Part shown: positions 1-11,230 of the stretch, piece after piece
Layout of the letters: each line of letters begins with the position of its first letter
Position numbering within the stretch: the first letter of the stretch is position 1
NCBI RefSeq assembly: GCF_000226095.1
Contig: NC_016474.1
Span: 1,364,001-1,428,000, forward strand
From: Thermothelomyces thermophilus ATCC 42464
Lineage: Eukaryota > Ascomycota > Sordariomycetes > Sordariales > Chaetomiaceae
Direction of reading: 5' to 3'
Length of the DNA stretch: 64,000 bases
The notes under the pieces: model-generated
What the model saw: only the letters and a program-made list of their open reading frames with translations
Database searches by the model: none
What the model was told of the DNA's origin: nothing
Translations under genes and position numbers: made by a program

Positions 1-1893
1 GGTGAATGTGGCGACGTCGGCGTGTACGTTGGCGTCGCGCATGGTGGCGAAGACCTCGTCGATGCCCTTCATGTCGCCGCGGCGGACGAGCGGGCGGAGC
101 AGGATGTTGAAGGTGTAGATGTCCGGGTTGATACCCCGCTTGGAGGCCCAGGCGAGCACCCTGGTGGCATCGGCTTCGCGGTTGAGGCGCAGGAGGCCCG
201 AGACGGCGGCGTTGACGGCCTCGACGGCGGGCTTGACGGCGACGGCGGCGTAGCGGGGATCGTCCCGCGCGTCCCAGTACTTGGCCATCTCGTCGAGGGC
301 GCGGAGGCCGGCCTGGGGCTCGCGGCAGGCGAAGAGGCCGTGGATGCGAGCCGTCCAGATGGCCGCGTCCAGCCGCAGCCCCGAGGCCAGCAGCTTGTCC
401 CAGACGGTCTTGATGCCGCGGGCGTTGTTGGCCTTGGCGCAGCCGTTGAGCATGGCTGTCCAGGTCTTGGTGGTGGCCTTGATGCCGATGCGCTCCATGC
501 TGTTCCAGACCTCGATGGCCTGCTGGGGCCGCCGCATCATGGTGTAGGCCAGGATGAAGTAGTCGAACAGGTCGGGCCACTGCACCAGTTCGCTGATGCG
601 GGCGGCATCGGGGACGGGAGCATCGCCCCAGAGCTCCAGCCAGGCCTTCTTGACCATCTCAAGGTCCCTGCTTTTGACGGCGTTTCCCAGCTGCCGATGG
701 ATACTATTCTTCCGTTGGCTAAAGGTCTGTCCGGAAATGGGCCTGAGAAACGCCTTGACCTCGTCCTTTCCCCTTTTTTTGGGCCACACAAATCGGGGCA
801 GATCTGGGAAGGTGTCGAATATGGGCTTGAAGTCCTCCAGGCGGGGCGGCCGCGTCCGGAATATCAATCTCTTCATCATCTGCAGAAAGGGAGCGGCGTC
901 CCCGCTGGTGGCGCGGGCAGGATTGAACGTGTCTGTGAGCAGCTTGTACGTTGCAAACGCCGCGAAGGTCGGTCGCAGCAGCGACGGGACAAGGTACTGG
1001 GGAAACATGGATCCAAATGCCTTCTGAAGCGTGGTCCGTTGCTGGGGTTGTGTTCCCGCACGCTCCGACTTTGGCTTGCCCTCTTCCTCTTCGGAGGCAT
1101 TGTCCGGCGAACCTTCCTTCACGGCAACACTCTGCGCGCAGAACGCCCGCCAAGCCCCAAGCAGGTCACGTAGGAGAGCGTCTCGCCGCGCCATGGCAGT
1201 CTCGTAGTCCTTAAGAGAGGCGTACGCATCGGGGACCGTGTCTTGTCGGTATATGTGCTGAACCAGCCAGAGCACAAGAGTAGCCCAGGCGGAGGGCCTC
1301 AGGACGTCGAGCTCAATCATGATCTCGGTGATGCGGGTGACGCTCGGCAGCTCGTTTGACTCGAAGTCTCGTGGCTTCTCCAGGGCAAGCCTATTCAGGA
1401 GAACGGCGGCAATCTGGTTCTTGACAATCTGCGGGACGCCCGAGCCCTCCTTGGTTAACTGAGGATGCACGACCTCCTCAAAATATGCGTATGCTTGGGC
1501 GAGCGTGGCGCCCTCTCGCTCCATCATTGTCTGAATCCGGGCTACGTCCTTGACGAGCTCGATGCTCGCCGTTCCGCCAGCCGAGACTCCGGGCGTAGCA
1601 GGCATTTGAGTTTGGTTCTGGACGATGCTCTGAAACATGGCGACCGAGGAGGAGCGGCGGGAACCGATGGGATGCAGGGGGGCAGAAGGGACCGGGGAGA
1701 CCGGGGGAGTCCCGTCCTCCTTTTGCGGTTGCATGTCGGCATGGCCATCCTCGACGACGGCGGCGCTGCTGAGACTCGAGATGCCGCGGCGCATTCGGGC
1801 ACGGGACGTAACGAGCTGCCTGAGCTGGCATCGGAGGCAGACATTGCCTACGGCGCCCAGTTCGCGCACGGCCGTGGTCGTAGTCGTGGCCAT
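1..1893 (-). CDS. Mitochondrial pentatricopeptide-repeat (PPR) protein, 3' end outside window
   Basis: The minus strand is open from 1893 to the window edge, giving 631 residues; the C-terminus is missing. The N-terminus is basic and Ser/Arg-rich, which fits a mitochondrial presequence. The part nearest the window edge (roughly residues 440-631) reads as degenerate 35-residue helical repeats, for example TKTWTAMLNGCAKANNA and YTFNILLRPLVRRGDMKGID. PPR proteins of this type bind organellar RNA and act in mitochondrial RNA stability or translation; Neurospora CYA-5 and yeast Pet309 are relatives by class, and I cannot choose an orthologue. The start is uncertain: the chosen ATG lies inside a Thr-coding hexamer-like repeat, and the frame stays open upstream without another ATG to a stop near 2205, so a short upstream exon is possible. 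It is divergent from the phosphatase gene at 2662. Confidence 0.8.
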   Translation of the reverse strand, partial: MATTTTTAVRELGAVGNVCLRCQLRQLVTSRARMRRGISSLSSAAVVEDGHADMQPQKEDGTPPVSPVPSAPLHPIGSRRSSSVAMFQSIVQNQTQMPATPGVSAGGTASIELVKDVARIQTMMEREGATLAQAYAYFEEVVHPQLTKEGSGVPQIVKNQIAAVLLNRLALEKPRDFESNELPSVTRITEIMIELDVLRPSAWATLVLWLVQHIYRQDTVPDAYASLKDYETAMARRDALLRDLLGAWRAFCAQSVAVKEGSPDNASEEEEGKPKSERAGTQPQQRTTLQKAFGSMFPQYLVPSLLRPTFAAFATYKLLTDTFNPARATSGDAAPFLQMMKRLIFRTRPPRLEDFKPIFDTFPDLPRFVWPKKRGKDEVKAFLRPISGQTFSQRKNSIHRQLGNAVKSRDLEMVKKAWLELWGDAPVPDAARISELVQWPDLFDYFILAYTMMRRPQQAIEVWNSMERIGIKATTKTWTAMLNGCAKANNARGIKTVWDKLLASGLRLDAAIWTARIHGLFACREPQAGLRALDEMAKYWDARDDPRYAAVAVKPAVEAVNAAVSGLLRLNREADATRVLAWASKRGINPDIYTFNILLRPLVRRGDMKGIDEVFATMRDANVHADVATFT

Positions 1894-2661
1894 GGTCGCA
1901 GTCGTGGTCGCGATCGTGGTCGTGGTCGTGGTCGGGATCGTGGTCGCGGTCTCGTCGGAGCAAAGTCCCAGAAATCGGGTTATGGGGAATATTGCACTCC
2001 TACAACGCCATCCCGCACCACGTGGATGAAGATGGGTAACGGGACGCGGAAGCCGTTGAGCTGGCAGGGGCGATTGCAGCACAGGTGTTGTGGTGCCGTG
2101 CCCTGTCAGTTCCCGTTTCGGATCGAAGTTACGGTCGTCAATCTCAAAATTCGTTCCGAGTTCGTCAATTCAGCAATCGCGTCGAAACTTTGCGCCTACG
2201 GTACACTACGGCGGAAACGGCAAGCGCGTGCCCCACCTGTAATCCGTACTCCGTAGTCCGTACCTGCTGTGTTGACTTGACAGGGGTCTCGAGGTGCTTG
2301 CCGTGGGGCCTCACCGCTACGTCCGGGCTCGGGCAGCGGGGCGAGGTGTCCCGGGTCCTCCTACGTCACTCAGAACTCGGCGTCAGGCACCATCCCCCGA
2401 GACTGCCTTCTCCATTGTTTCGCGACTTCTTACCATAGATTATTACACTGCATTGTACTGTACACTACAGGTTGTACGCCCACGCCCGAAGTTGCGACCC
2501 ATACCCGTACCTACCTTCCTACTACATAAGGTAGGTGTGTTGCTTTAGGCATAAAAGAATTACCTGCCTAGGCACTTAGCAGTACGGAATCCTGTGCGCT
2601 AAGCCCGGGTTCTGAGCCCAAACCTTCCTCCCGAGTAATCATTAGCGAGGCCACAAACACA
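1894..2661. other. Intergenic, divergent promoter region
   Basis: This 768-bp stretch lies between two genes transcribed away from each other. The proximal end continues the CGTGGT-like repeat that covers the start of the PPR gene (about 1865-1960). A GTACTCCGTAGTCCGTAC word lies near 2246-2263; it recurs in other gaps of this window. No coding exon or RNA gene was recognised. Confidence 0.5.
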
Positions 2662-4277
2662 ATGACGAGCCTAGTTCCGCGTCCGCCTTACACTGATGAG
2701 GAGCTCCGGAAGCTCTACCCGGAGGGCCTGGAGCTGCAATTGGTGCAGATCCTGATGCGGCACGGCGAGCGCACTCCCGTCTCGGCTCGCTTCCAGAACG
2801 CCGGCCTGAAGCCCTGGTGGCCCTACTGCGCCAGTGCGCGCCAGATGCGCTCCGTTGTCCTCGCCGCTTCCAACGCCACCACCGGCAACCACGCTTTCGA
2901 CACCTTGGAATGGAAACGCCGGCTCGAGACCTTCGGGGACGACGACGGACCCGTCCTCGCCCGTGGCCCCAACGCCGAGCGCGATGACATCTGCGACATG
3001 GGCAGCCTGACCGATCTAGGCCGCCAGAGCACGTACAACCTCGGCCTCCGTCTGCGCAAACACTATGTCGACCGCCTCGCCTTCCTACCGCCCACCATTA
3101 GCTCTGCCGACTTCCTCTACCTGCGCTCCACCCCGGTCCCCCGCGCGCTCGAGTCTCTCCAACAGACCTTCTCGGCCCTGTACCCGCCGTCCGCCCGCGA
3201 GCCCGGCCCGGACGGCAAGTTCCCCACCCCCACCATCCTCACCCGCGTGCCGGGGGACGAGACGCTCTACCCCAACGACGGCAACTGTCGCCGGTTCGCC
3301 GCCCTGTCGCGGGCGTTCGCGCAGCGCGCTGCTGACAGGTGGAACAACACGCCCGACATGGAGTATCTCCAAAAGATCTACGGCAAGTGGATGCCCCCGG
3401 GCTCCAAGGTCGCCGTGGACTCGCGACCCCGCCTGTCGGGCATTATGGACACGGTCAACGCCACGCTCGCCCACGGACCCGAGACGAGGCTGCCCGACGA
3501 GTTCTACGACGAGAAGGCGCGGGCAATCATGGAGAAGATCGGCGTGGACGAGTGGTTCGCCGGATACAAGGAGTCGAGGGAGTATCGCATGCTGGGAATC
3601 GGCGGCCTGATGGCCGACATTGTCGGCCGCATGGTCGGGACCGTCGAGCAACAGCCGCGGCCGGGCGGCGGCCGCATCCGCTTCGGCCTGAGCGGGTGCC
3701 ACGACACGACGCTCGCGGGCGTTCTGGCGAGCCTGGGCGCGTACAACACGGACCGCTGGCCGCCATTCACGAGCCACATCGCAATCGAGCTGTTCAGGGA
3801 GTCCAAGGCCGCATCAGCCCCGCCCAGCGAGCCGGCCAAGGGCAACTGGTGGGCGTCGATCCTCGGGTCGCCGCCCGCGCCGGCTAGCATCGGGCGTAGG
3901 CCGATGACGGAGCTGACGGCCGCCGAGAGGGAGAAGCTGAACGGTTACTATGTTCGGATACGTTACAATGACGAGCCCGTCACAGTCCCGGCCTGCAAGC
4001 TGCCCGGGAATCATCTCGCGGGAGACGAGTCATTCTGCACCTTGGTAAGTGTGGAAAGAAAGAAAGTAAAAAAAAAAAAGAAAAAGAAAAGAAAAGAAAA
4101 GAAAAGAAAAGCCGCTGATTGGAGGTGATTATAAGAGGCAATAGCTGACCAGTGCAATAGGCCGCGTTTAAATCCGTTGTCGACAAGTTCACCCCAAAGA
4201 ATTGGAAAGAGCAGTGTCGCATGAATAGGGACCAGCCGGCTCTGCCGACAGGGGAACCTGAGTGGGCGGGCTATTAA
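2662..4277 (+). CDS. Histidine acid phosphatase family protein (intracellular type)
   Basis: Exons 2662-4044 and 4161-4277 give 499 residues; the intron starts GTAAGT and ends AATAG, phase 0. The protein carries the branch-2 histidine phosphatase signature LMRHGERTPVSARF, with the nucleophilic His at residue 34, and the distal catalytic HD pair at 347-348 (GCHDTTLAG). Such enzymes hydrolyse phosphomonoesters through a phosphohistidine intermediate. There is no signal peptide, so it is unlike secreted phytases and closer to the ACPL2/PXYLP1-like group; the substrate cannot be told from sequence. After the intron the last 38 residues end in EWAGY. Without splicing, the frame would run into a Lys-rich tail encoded by the (AAAAG) tract, a sign that splicing is needed. 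It converges on the Vma22-like gene. Confidence 0.88.
4068..4111. repeat. A-run followed by (AAAAG)n inside phosphatase intron
   Basis: A purine-only tract, first a run of A and then about six AAAAG units, fills much of the 116-bp intron of the phosphatase gene. It lies between the GTAAGT donor and the branch-like GCTGAC near the 3' splice site. Confidence 0.9.
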
Positions 4278-4658
4278 ATAAGCGAGCCGGTCTGGAGCAT
4301 ATTCCGAGGACGTGCCGCTAGTATCGTCAATCATCATCATTAGCCAGGAGTCGGTATAAAAGGGAAGGGCGTTTGATACATGGTAAAAATGGGCAGACCT
4401 TGGCTACCTCGTCCTTTTGGACAGGTTGGAAAATGATAGCTCAGCGGACAGCGCGTTGATTGGTTCTTTACCTCAATGATACCGTGATACTATACCGGGT
4501 GAAGCAGAATAATAATTGAAGAAACCAGATGACGCGGTAACGGGACATTTCACGGTCAATCGTCACTCAGTCAACCGTCCACTTGGAGATTCGATGGGCC
4601 GCTCTCGTACCGATTGAATGATGTTCCTTTCTCGTAAACACTCTCGACGGCCATTGGA
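4278..4658. other. Intergenic, between convergent genes
   Basis: The stretch is 381 bp long between the two stop codons of convergent genes, so it should hold both 3' UTRs. AT content is higher than in the flanking exons. No ORF or structured RNA was recognised. Confidence 0.5.
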
Positions 4659-5903
4659 TCAAGTCATTGACGCGCCGACATTGACCTTTGCCATCATATC
4701 ACCCAGCTCCGCGAGCCTCTTCTCCTCCGCCTTCTCCGCCTTGGCCCGCCTCTTCCTCGCCCGTCTCACTTCCAACTCCACTCCCGCCATCTCAGCACTG
4801 AGCGTCGCCAGCCGGGGGATGATCTCCTCCACTGCCTTGATAGAGTGGCTCTGGGCTTGCCGGAGGGGCAGAGGGGTGAGGATGCCAAACCAGCGGAGGG
4901 GGTCGGCAGGTTTCGGTTTGGGCTTTTTCTTCGTCCCCTCGTCGCCCTCCTCCGGCGTAGTAGTGGCAGTAGTGGCAGTAGTGGCGGTAGTAGTGGCGGT
5001 AGTAGTTGCGGTAATGGTAGAGCCACCTCCCCCCCAACGCTTCTCATATTTGTCTCCCTCTCCATCACCGTCACCGTCCCCGTCACCGTCAGCTTCGCCT
5101 TTGCCTGCTTCCTTTCCCACCAAGCCAGATGCGCCCTTCCCATCTGGTCCGGATTCTTCTTCTTGCCCCGGTCGTTTAACCGCGCTCTCCGAATCCTCTG
5201 GCTCACCCCCTGGCGGTGGGTACACCTCGACACTAAACACCGGCCCGGTCCATCCACCGCCCTTTTCCCCTCCTTCTTCTTCCCTCCCACCCTCGCCCTC
5301 TCCACCGCTCGCACCGTTCACCGCCCTCGCCCCCTCTTCTTCCCCTCCGAGCCCCGCCGTCGCAGCCGCCTCCGCCTTCTCGGCCCCGTCCGCACGCCCG
5401 TTCGTCACGGCTCTGTTGTCCTCCTCAAGATCAACATCTCCAGAACTCCCTTCTTCCCCTCCTCCCGCACCGCCGCCGCTGCTGCCCCGCGCCCGCGCCC
5501 GCGCTTGGGTCTGCGCCGGCACCGGCACCGGCACCGGCACCGGCATCCGCACCCGCACCCGCCGCACGGCCTGCATGCGCTCGTCGTAGTAGTCGCGGCC
5601 GTAGTAGCGCACGCCGCGCTCGGCGGCGAAGTTGGCGCGCGCCAGGTCGCGGAAGACGGCCGCCTGCAGGTCGCCGAGGCGCGTCCTCAGGGCGGCGTAC
5701 TCGTCCAGCAGGGCGAGGTAGCGCGCCAGGAGGGCGTCGATCCTCTGGGACTCGGCCTCCGTCACCAGTTCCGGCCCTGCCTGTGCCCGTGTCTGTGTCT
5801 GTGTCTGTGCCGGCTCTTGTGCTTGTTCCTTTGCTCCCCGTCCTGTGTCTGGTTCGGTGGATGGCGGGGCTGGTTCTGGGTGAGAGTCGGTGTTGGAAGC
5901 CAT
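4659..5903 (-). CDS. Vma22/CCDC115-like V-ATPase assembly factor
   Basis: An intronless 414-residue ORF. The conserved parts are the two ends. Residues about 45-115 form a helical, Leu- and Arg-rich segment (LLARYLALLDEYAALRTRLG, then a block with RYYGRDYYDERM). Residues about 335-410 hold DPLRWFGILTPLPLRQAQ and a basic Ala/Glu coiled coil. This bipartite layout is that of Vma22/CCDC115, which acts at the ER in assembling the V0 sector of the vacuolar proton pump. The middle 200 residues are low complexity: VPVP repeats, Gly/Glu-rich stretches, DGDG repeats and Thr/Ala repeats (TTTATTATTATT). The protein is much longer than yeast Vma22 (about 180 residues) because of this insert. The assignment rests on the terminal motifs only. 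Confidence 0.72.
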   Translation of the reverse strand: MASNTDSHPEPAPPSTEPDTGRGAKEQAQEPAQTQTQTRAQAGPELVTEAESQRIDALLARYLALLDEYAALRTRLGDLQAAVFRDLARANFAAERGVRYYGRDYYDERMQAVRRVRVRMPVPVPVPVPAQTQARARARGSSGGGAGGGEEGSSGDVDLEEDNRAVTNGRADGAEKAEAAATAGLGGEEEGARAVNGASGGEGEGGREEEGGEKGGGWTGPVFSVEVYPPPGGEPEDSESAVKRPGQEEESGPDGKGASGLVGKEAGKGEADGDGDGDGDGEGDKYEKRWGGGGSTITATTTATTTATTATTATTTPEEGDEGTKKKPKPKPADPLRWFGILTPLPLRQAQSHSIKAVEEIIPRLATLSAEMAGVELEVRRARKRRAKAEKAEEKRLAELGDMMAKVNVGASMT

Positions 5904-8316
5904 AATGTTCAGAACAAGTATTGAGTGTTTTTCTTTTTTTCTTTCTTTTTTCCTTCCTTCTTTTTTCAGTGGAGATGAATCCGGTATAGTATATGGAGTA
6001 GTTGAAGGTGTTTCGATGTTTCTGGTTGAGACTGAGCTACTGTGTTTTCGTAGTGTACGTACGGAGTACTGTATGTACTGTACATAGTTACATGATCGGT
6101 AGTTGCCGGTTGAGAGATTGATTGCAGGTTGGGTTGTCGGCCCATGGTGATTGGTCAGTTATCCTGCAGAAGACCCATTTTCAAATATCGGAGTCGCGTG
6201 GTGATACCCCAGTATTCTCCGACCTCTAACTCCGCATGACTATGCTGTATGTACGTCCGTATACGGAGTACTGCATACCATATTGGAATTCGTACAGTAC
6301 AGTACGGAGTACGGACGTACACATGAGTGCTAAGCACACCTGAACCAGGGTACGGAGTACAACATTACCCAGTGTAGTACCCCTGCCACCTCTGAAATCC
6401 GTGATGCTACCAACACAGCATCAAGCAAGACGGGCAGACGTCTACGGCACAATCCAGGAAAGTAATCGGACCTCATTCGAAAAAGCCCCGAAAGATAGAC
6501 CATGCGCGGGGTGCCGAACAACAACCACTGCCAGATATCCCAGACCCACGGACAGCAATCAGCCGGATATTGGCCCCGGAAGCCATCAATCCCTTGACCG
6601 CCGGGCAAGAGCATGAGAGATGAGGAGCAAACGCCAACAAAACGAAAGCTTCGATAGCTTTCGCGGCGATGCCCCACTTGCGCGGGCTTGGCTCAGAGGA
6701 CCCTTGCCAAGCCGAAACCTTTCCACAGTGGGCGCTTGCTATCCGTTTCTCTGCCTGGGTCGCTTCGTGCTCCATCGATTCGCTACTAGTAGTGTTCACC
6801 ACAAAAAGAGGAGGTTTCGCTGGCCCATCCTTTCCCTGTTTGTCGCAAGCCCTTGGAGATTGGAGCACAGGCGCCCCGCGTTCCTCATGCAAGACCTTGC
6901 TGTCGCTGCAATGCGACCGAGCGGGAATTTCTACGGGGAGAGAAAGAGAGAGACAGAACCCAGACCTTTCGTCTTGCAATCGGACTTCCAGCCGCCGGTA
7001 GGCAAGCGTTTTCGCCCTTTTGTCCCATTCAATCGGATAAGCCATACCGTAGAATTAGCACCAACTGGCGCAATTTGGCCGACCCCGAGCCGTATGCATA
7101 CATGCGGTGCATGTATTCACCGCATGTATTTTGAGTACTCGCAAGTATACATACGCGCCTACACTATAGAGCATTGCCGTACTCACAGAGCTTTACTTGC
7201 TTGTACGGCATTTGTGCCGCTGGTGTTGTATCGAGGCGGAAACGGACGTGGCCTACACTACCTTGGTCGACTGTGGATCGTGCCATGATAGGGCGCCGCA
7301 GCTGTCGCACCGCATTTGACCAGTCTTGCGTCTTCCAGAAGCCAACCAATGCACCTTGCCAGCTGCAGCCGTGGGCCGCTCACCCTCTATCAGTGCGCCA
7401 GGAAGCCCGCCCGGACCATGGGCCGAAAAGGAAACACACTGCTTGCATGAAACTCTACACGAGTGTGGTGTTAAAGTTTATGCGTTTTATGGCGTCTTTC
7501 TCCATTGCCGAAACTTGCACGCCCGTTTCAACTCGGCCTCGTCTTGCAGTTGAGGTCACGGCCGGGACTCGATGTTAGCTCAAACCGGCTAGCGCAGCCG
7601 AACCCTTCCCGGCTGTCTGCCACCTGGCTGCTGGGATCCAACATCATCGTTATCACCAGTCCGGGTCAATTGTGACGAGCATCGAGTGGAAGGCCCAACC
7701 GAATCTGGGAAGCCTGCTTGGCCCCAGCGCGCAGGACCCCAGCCAGAGCCACTGACCGCTCGCCTGGACATTCTTCCTCAGCACCTAGTTTCTCTCCAAG
7801 CTCCCCCCGTTAATCTTACGAGGCCGCGGCTTGCACGGTCGCAACAAAACCACCAGCTCCCTTTAATTCGCAACCCGGACCGAATCTCCTTCCCCCCTCC
7901 CCCCCAAAAAAAATCAATTGTTGTCCAGCTGCTCCCTGCCTGCTCTTGACGATCCATTCTTGCTCTATTTGTCTGAATCGACCCCGGCGCTCCCTTGTCT
8001 GTTGCAGAAACACGCCGTCCCCTCGACTCGAAACAGCCCACCGCTTCCATTCGACATCGTCGGCTCCCGCTGCTTGCCCAACGCTGAAACCGCCGAACCT
8101 CTGCTTCCTACTTCCTGTTTCCCGCTTCCCGCTTCCCCATCCCTTCCTCGCCTCTGGACTCCACTCCGCTCTGCGGACCTTTGAAATCGCCAGCGGTCTG
8201 CAGAGTGCGCTGAGGGGAAGACGAGGTTGGATGCAAGGCTTCGCTTGAGGCGGTAGACGAGCCAAAGTACTCATTTAAAGAATCCTGCTCCTGCACGGGA
8301 GCCCCCAGTCCCGAAA
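5904..8316. other. Intergenic, divergent promoters of VMA22-like gene and CDC42
   Basis: This is a 2.4-kb gap. A pyrimidine-rich T/C tract (about 5930-5966) lies just upstream of the Vma22-like start. Between 6055 and 6360 the word TACGGAGTAC and its close variants occur about five times. From about 7900 to 8310 the sequence is C/T-rich on the plus strand, as expected for the Cdc42 leader. Open frames of 190-222 codons exist on both strands at 6473-7288 but have no recognisable domain or codon bias. Confidence 0.5.
6055..6360. repeat. Cluster of GTACGGAGTAC-like words
   Basis: Occurrences of TACGGAGTAC or near variants lie at about 6058-6069, 6262-6272, 6300-6311 and 6350-6360, interleaved with GTACGT, GTATGTAC and CAGTACAGTAC. 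The word is a near-palindrome (reverse complement GTACTCCGTAC). It recurs in other gaps near 2246, 14330, 14424, 14823, 39263 and 57735, and I did not see it inside the coding exons I read. Its function is unknown. Confidence 0.6.
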
Positions 8317-9284
<968 letters not shown>

Positions 9285-9323
9285 CCTTGGCTTCGACCAT
9301 GTGGTATAATAGTTGTCAAACCG

Positions 9324-9371
<48 letters not shown>

Positions 9372-11230
9372 GCCTGGGAATTGGCTCGTTAGGATAGAAG
9401 GGCCCGGACAGCTATATACTCAGGTCACTTCTGCCAGCCTTCGAACCTTGCGGCTTGGATGTCGCCTAGGCCGAGCGCGCAGCAATTGGACAACAATCAC
9501 CCGATACCCGCTGGATGGGAGGAAAAGGAGTACGGTTAGAATCCGAGCAATCCCCAAGTGCTACGTTTCTTCGAGATCTGTCAGTTCCCGTCAGCGAAGC
9601 AGCAGCAATTCATTGGACACGAGGGCTAGATTGCTCACTGACCAGTGAAAAGGGCGGTTGGGTTGGGATTGATCAATGTTCAATGTTCCTCCCTCTAGAG
9701 AAAAAGAAAAAAACATCAACCCCAGCTCATTCGGCTTCTGGGTATTCTTTTCTCCCCATCCTGGCAGCCCACTTTTTCTTTTTGATTTGGTTCTCTCACT
9801 CTTGTCGATGGGGCGGGCAAGTTCATCAGCCGACGCAGGAAGCTTTCCGTTTTGATAGGACAGTACGGCGATTGGAGTGCAAATAAATCAAGGTTCCTTT
9901 CCTTGTTGGGCCTTCGGTGATGATGCCACTTCGAGCACCGAAAACACTCCTCTATGCATGGAGCCATCAATTTTACTAGAGCTCCTTGCGCCTAGGCCTG
10001 ATTGTTCAGCATTACGGAGTGGTATAGGTTGTATATGGCTTATTGGGCAACACTGGAGAGCGCACTTCACAGCGCAGACGGTTGGGGGAACCTGAGTGCT
10101 TTCGTTTTGTACACTGGTCCTTCACTTCCACATCCTCGAGCCAACCGGCAGCTATTGACTCGGACAGGCGCCACATTGATCCGCTTGGACTCCATTGATT
10201 CTGTACGTACGCGGGGAGGGGAACAACAACCAAGAGCTGTTCCTTTTGACTTGAGACTGTAAGTCAATCATGTTCTACGATGCAGACAATGATCTGGCCA
10301 CGGATGGATGCGGGGAAAGGTAAGGATAGACACGGAAGAAGCGGGGAGAGAAAGGTTCACACCCGACATTGTTCGATGCACACGGTCGAGTTGCTCTTCG
10401 CTTTGACTGCTCGACCTGACATGCTAATAAGAATGGAGGAGGCGCAACTGACTCGGGTCATCGAAGGAACGAGTGGAATGAGTCATGGCTTGGGATGAAC
10501 CGTCCGGAGACGGGCTGTGATGGCGAGTCCAGGTTATTCAGTGCGGAAGAAGCTAAATGATAAGCTTGCTGGCCCCCCCTGACTGGGCGATCGACGACCT
10601 CACCACATGCAACGTAACTTTCGGATGACAGCACTACAGACTGTGCGAAATGAAACCCAGGTGTGAAACAGCTTCCCCCATGCAAGCGGCGATGGCTTAT
10701 CGCGACACGCATGGGTTTGCACCAGCAATGTTGAGCAGCCCAGCACATGGTAACTGAATGTCGACGTGTTTTGGAGATAGTCAAACGCCAGATCCTCGAC
10801 GTTCCGCAGCGAGGAATACGGGACGAAGAGCATACATGTATGTATGTACATACATAGTACGAAATACACACTTATCTTTCAGCTGTTCGACCGTCGCAGG
10901 TTTGTTCCAGATACCCGGTCCAGGCGTTAAAGCGGGATGGCAGAGCCGCGATTCCCTGGCCGGGATTGCAAACCCCTTTGCTATCTTTTATCTCAAACAG
11001 CCTCGAGGGTTGAAAGTGAGTCATTGCGGGTTTGGTGTTTCGGGCGCTCCACTAAAAAAAAAAACCGCCAGAGCGCTGGTTCCAAATACCCCGCCAACTT
11101 TTCCCTCCCCAGACCCTTAACCCCACCATCCGTCCCTCCCGCTCCTTGTCACGCTGTTCGCACGAGGGCCCCCCCTCCTTCCACGCACGAAAAGCAGCGA
11201 TTGACGGGCGCACCAGTGACGAGAGACAAA
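9285..11230. other. Intergenic gap between CDC42 and asparaginyl-tRNA synthetase gene
   Basis: The gap is 1.95 kb. It starts with the Cdc42 3' UTR, which contains a 38-T homopolymer. The rest is mixed sequence with no ORF above about 140 codons outside the in-frame extension of the downstream gene (open from an ATG at 10937). A CATACATGTATGTATGTACATACATAGTA-type ATGTAC-rich patch lies near 10830-10860. No tRNA or other RNA gene was recognised. Confidence 0.5.
9329..9366. repeat. T38 homopolymer
   Basis: Thirty-eight consecutive T residues lie 45 bp after the Cdc42 stop codon, in the presumed 3' UTR. Long homopolymers are also seen at 30043 and inside an intron at about 27524-27546. The exact length may be affected by sequencing error. 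Confidence 0.9.

Noticed and set aside
22-1173. 383-codon plus-strand frame opposite the PPR gene
   Set aside because: It is the exact codon-register mirror of the PPR frame in GC-rich DNA; the minus strand gives the PPR repeats.
4845-5924. 359-codon plus-strand frame opposite the Vma22-like gene
   Set aside because: It is made of Pro/Arg/His repeats produced by reading the simple-sequence insert backwards; the minus frame has the conserved motifs.
6473-7288. Overlapping 190-codon (-) and 222-codon (+) frames
   Set aside because: No domain, no codon bias, both strands equally open, in the promoter side of CDC42.
9435-9450. tRNA B-box-like GGTTCGAAG on the minus strand
   Set aside because: The two conserved C residues after the loop are missing and no A box or acceptor stem could be paired around it.
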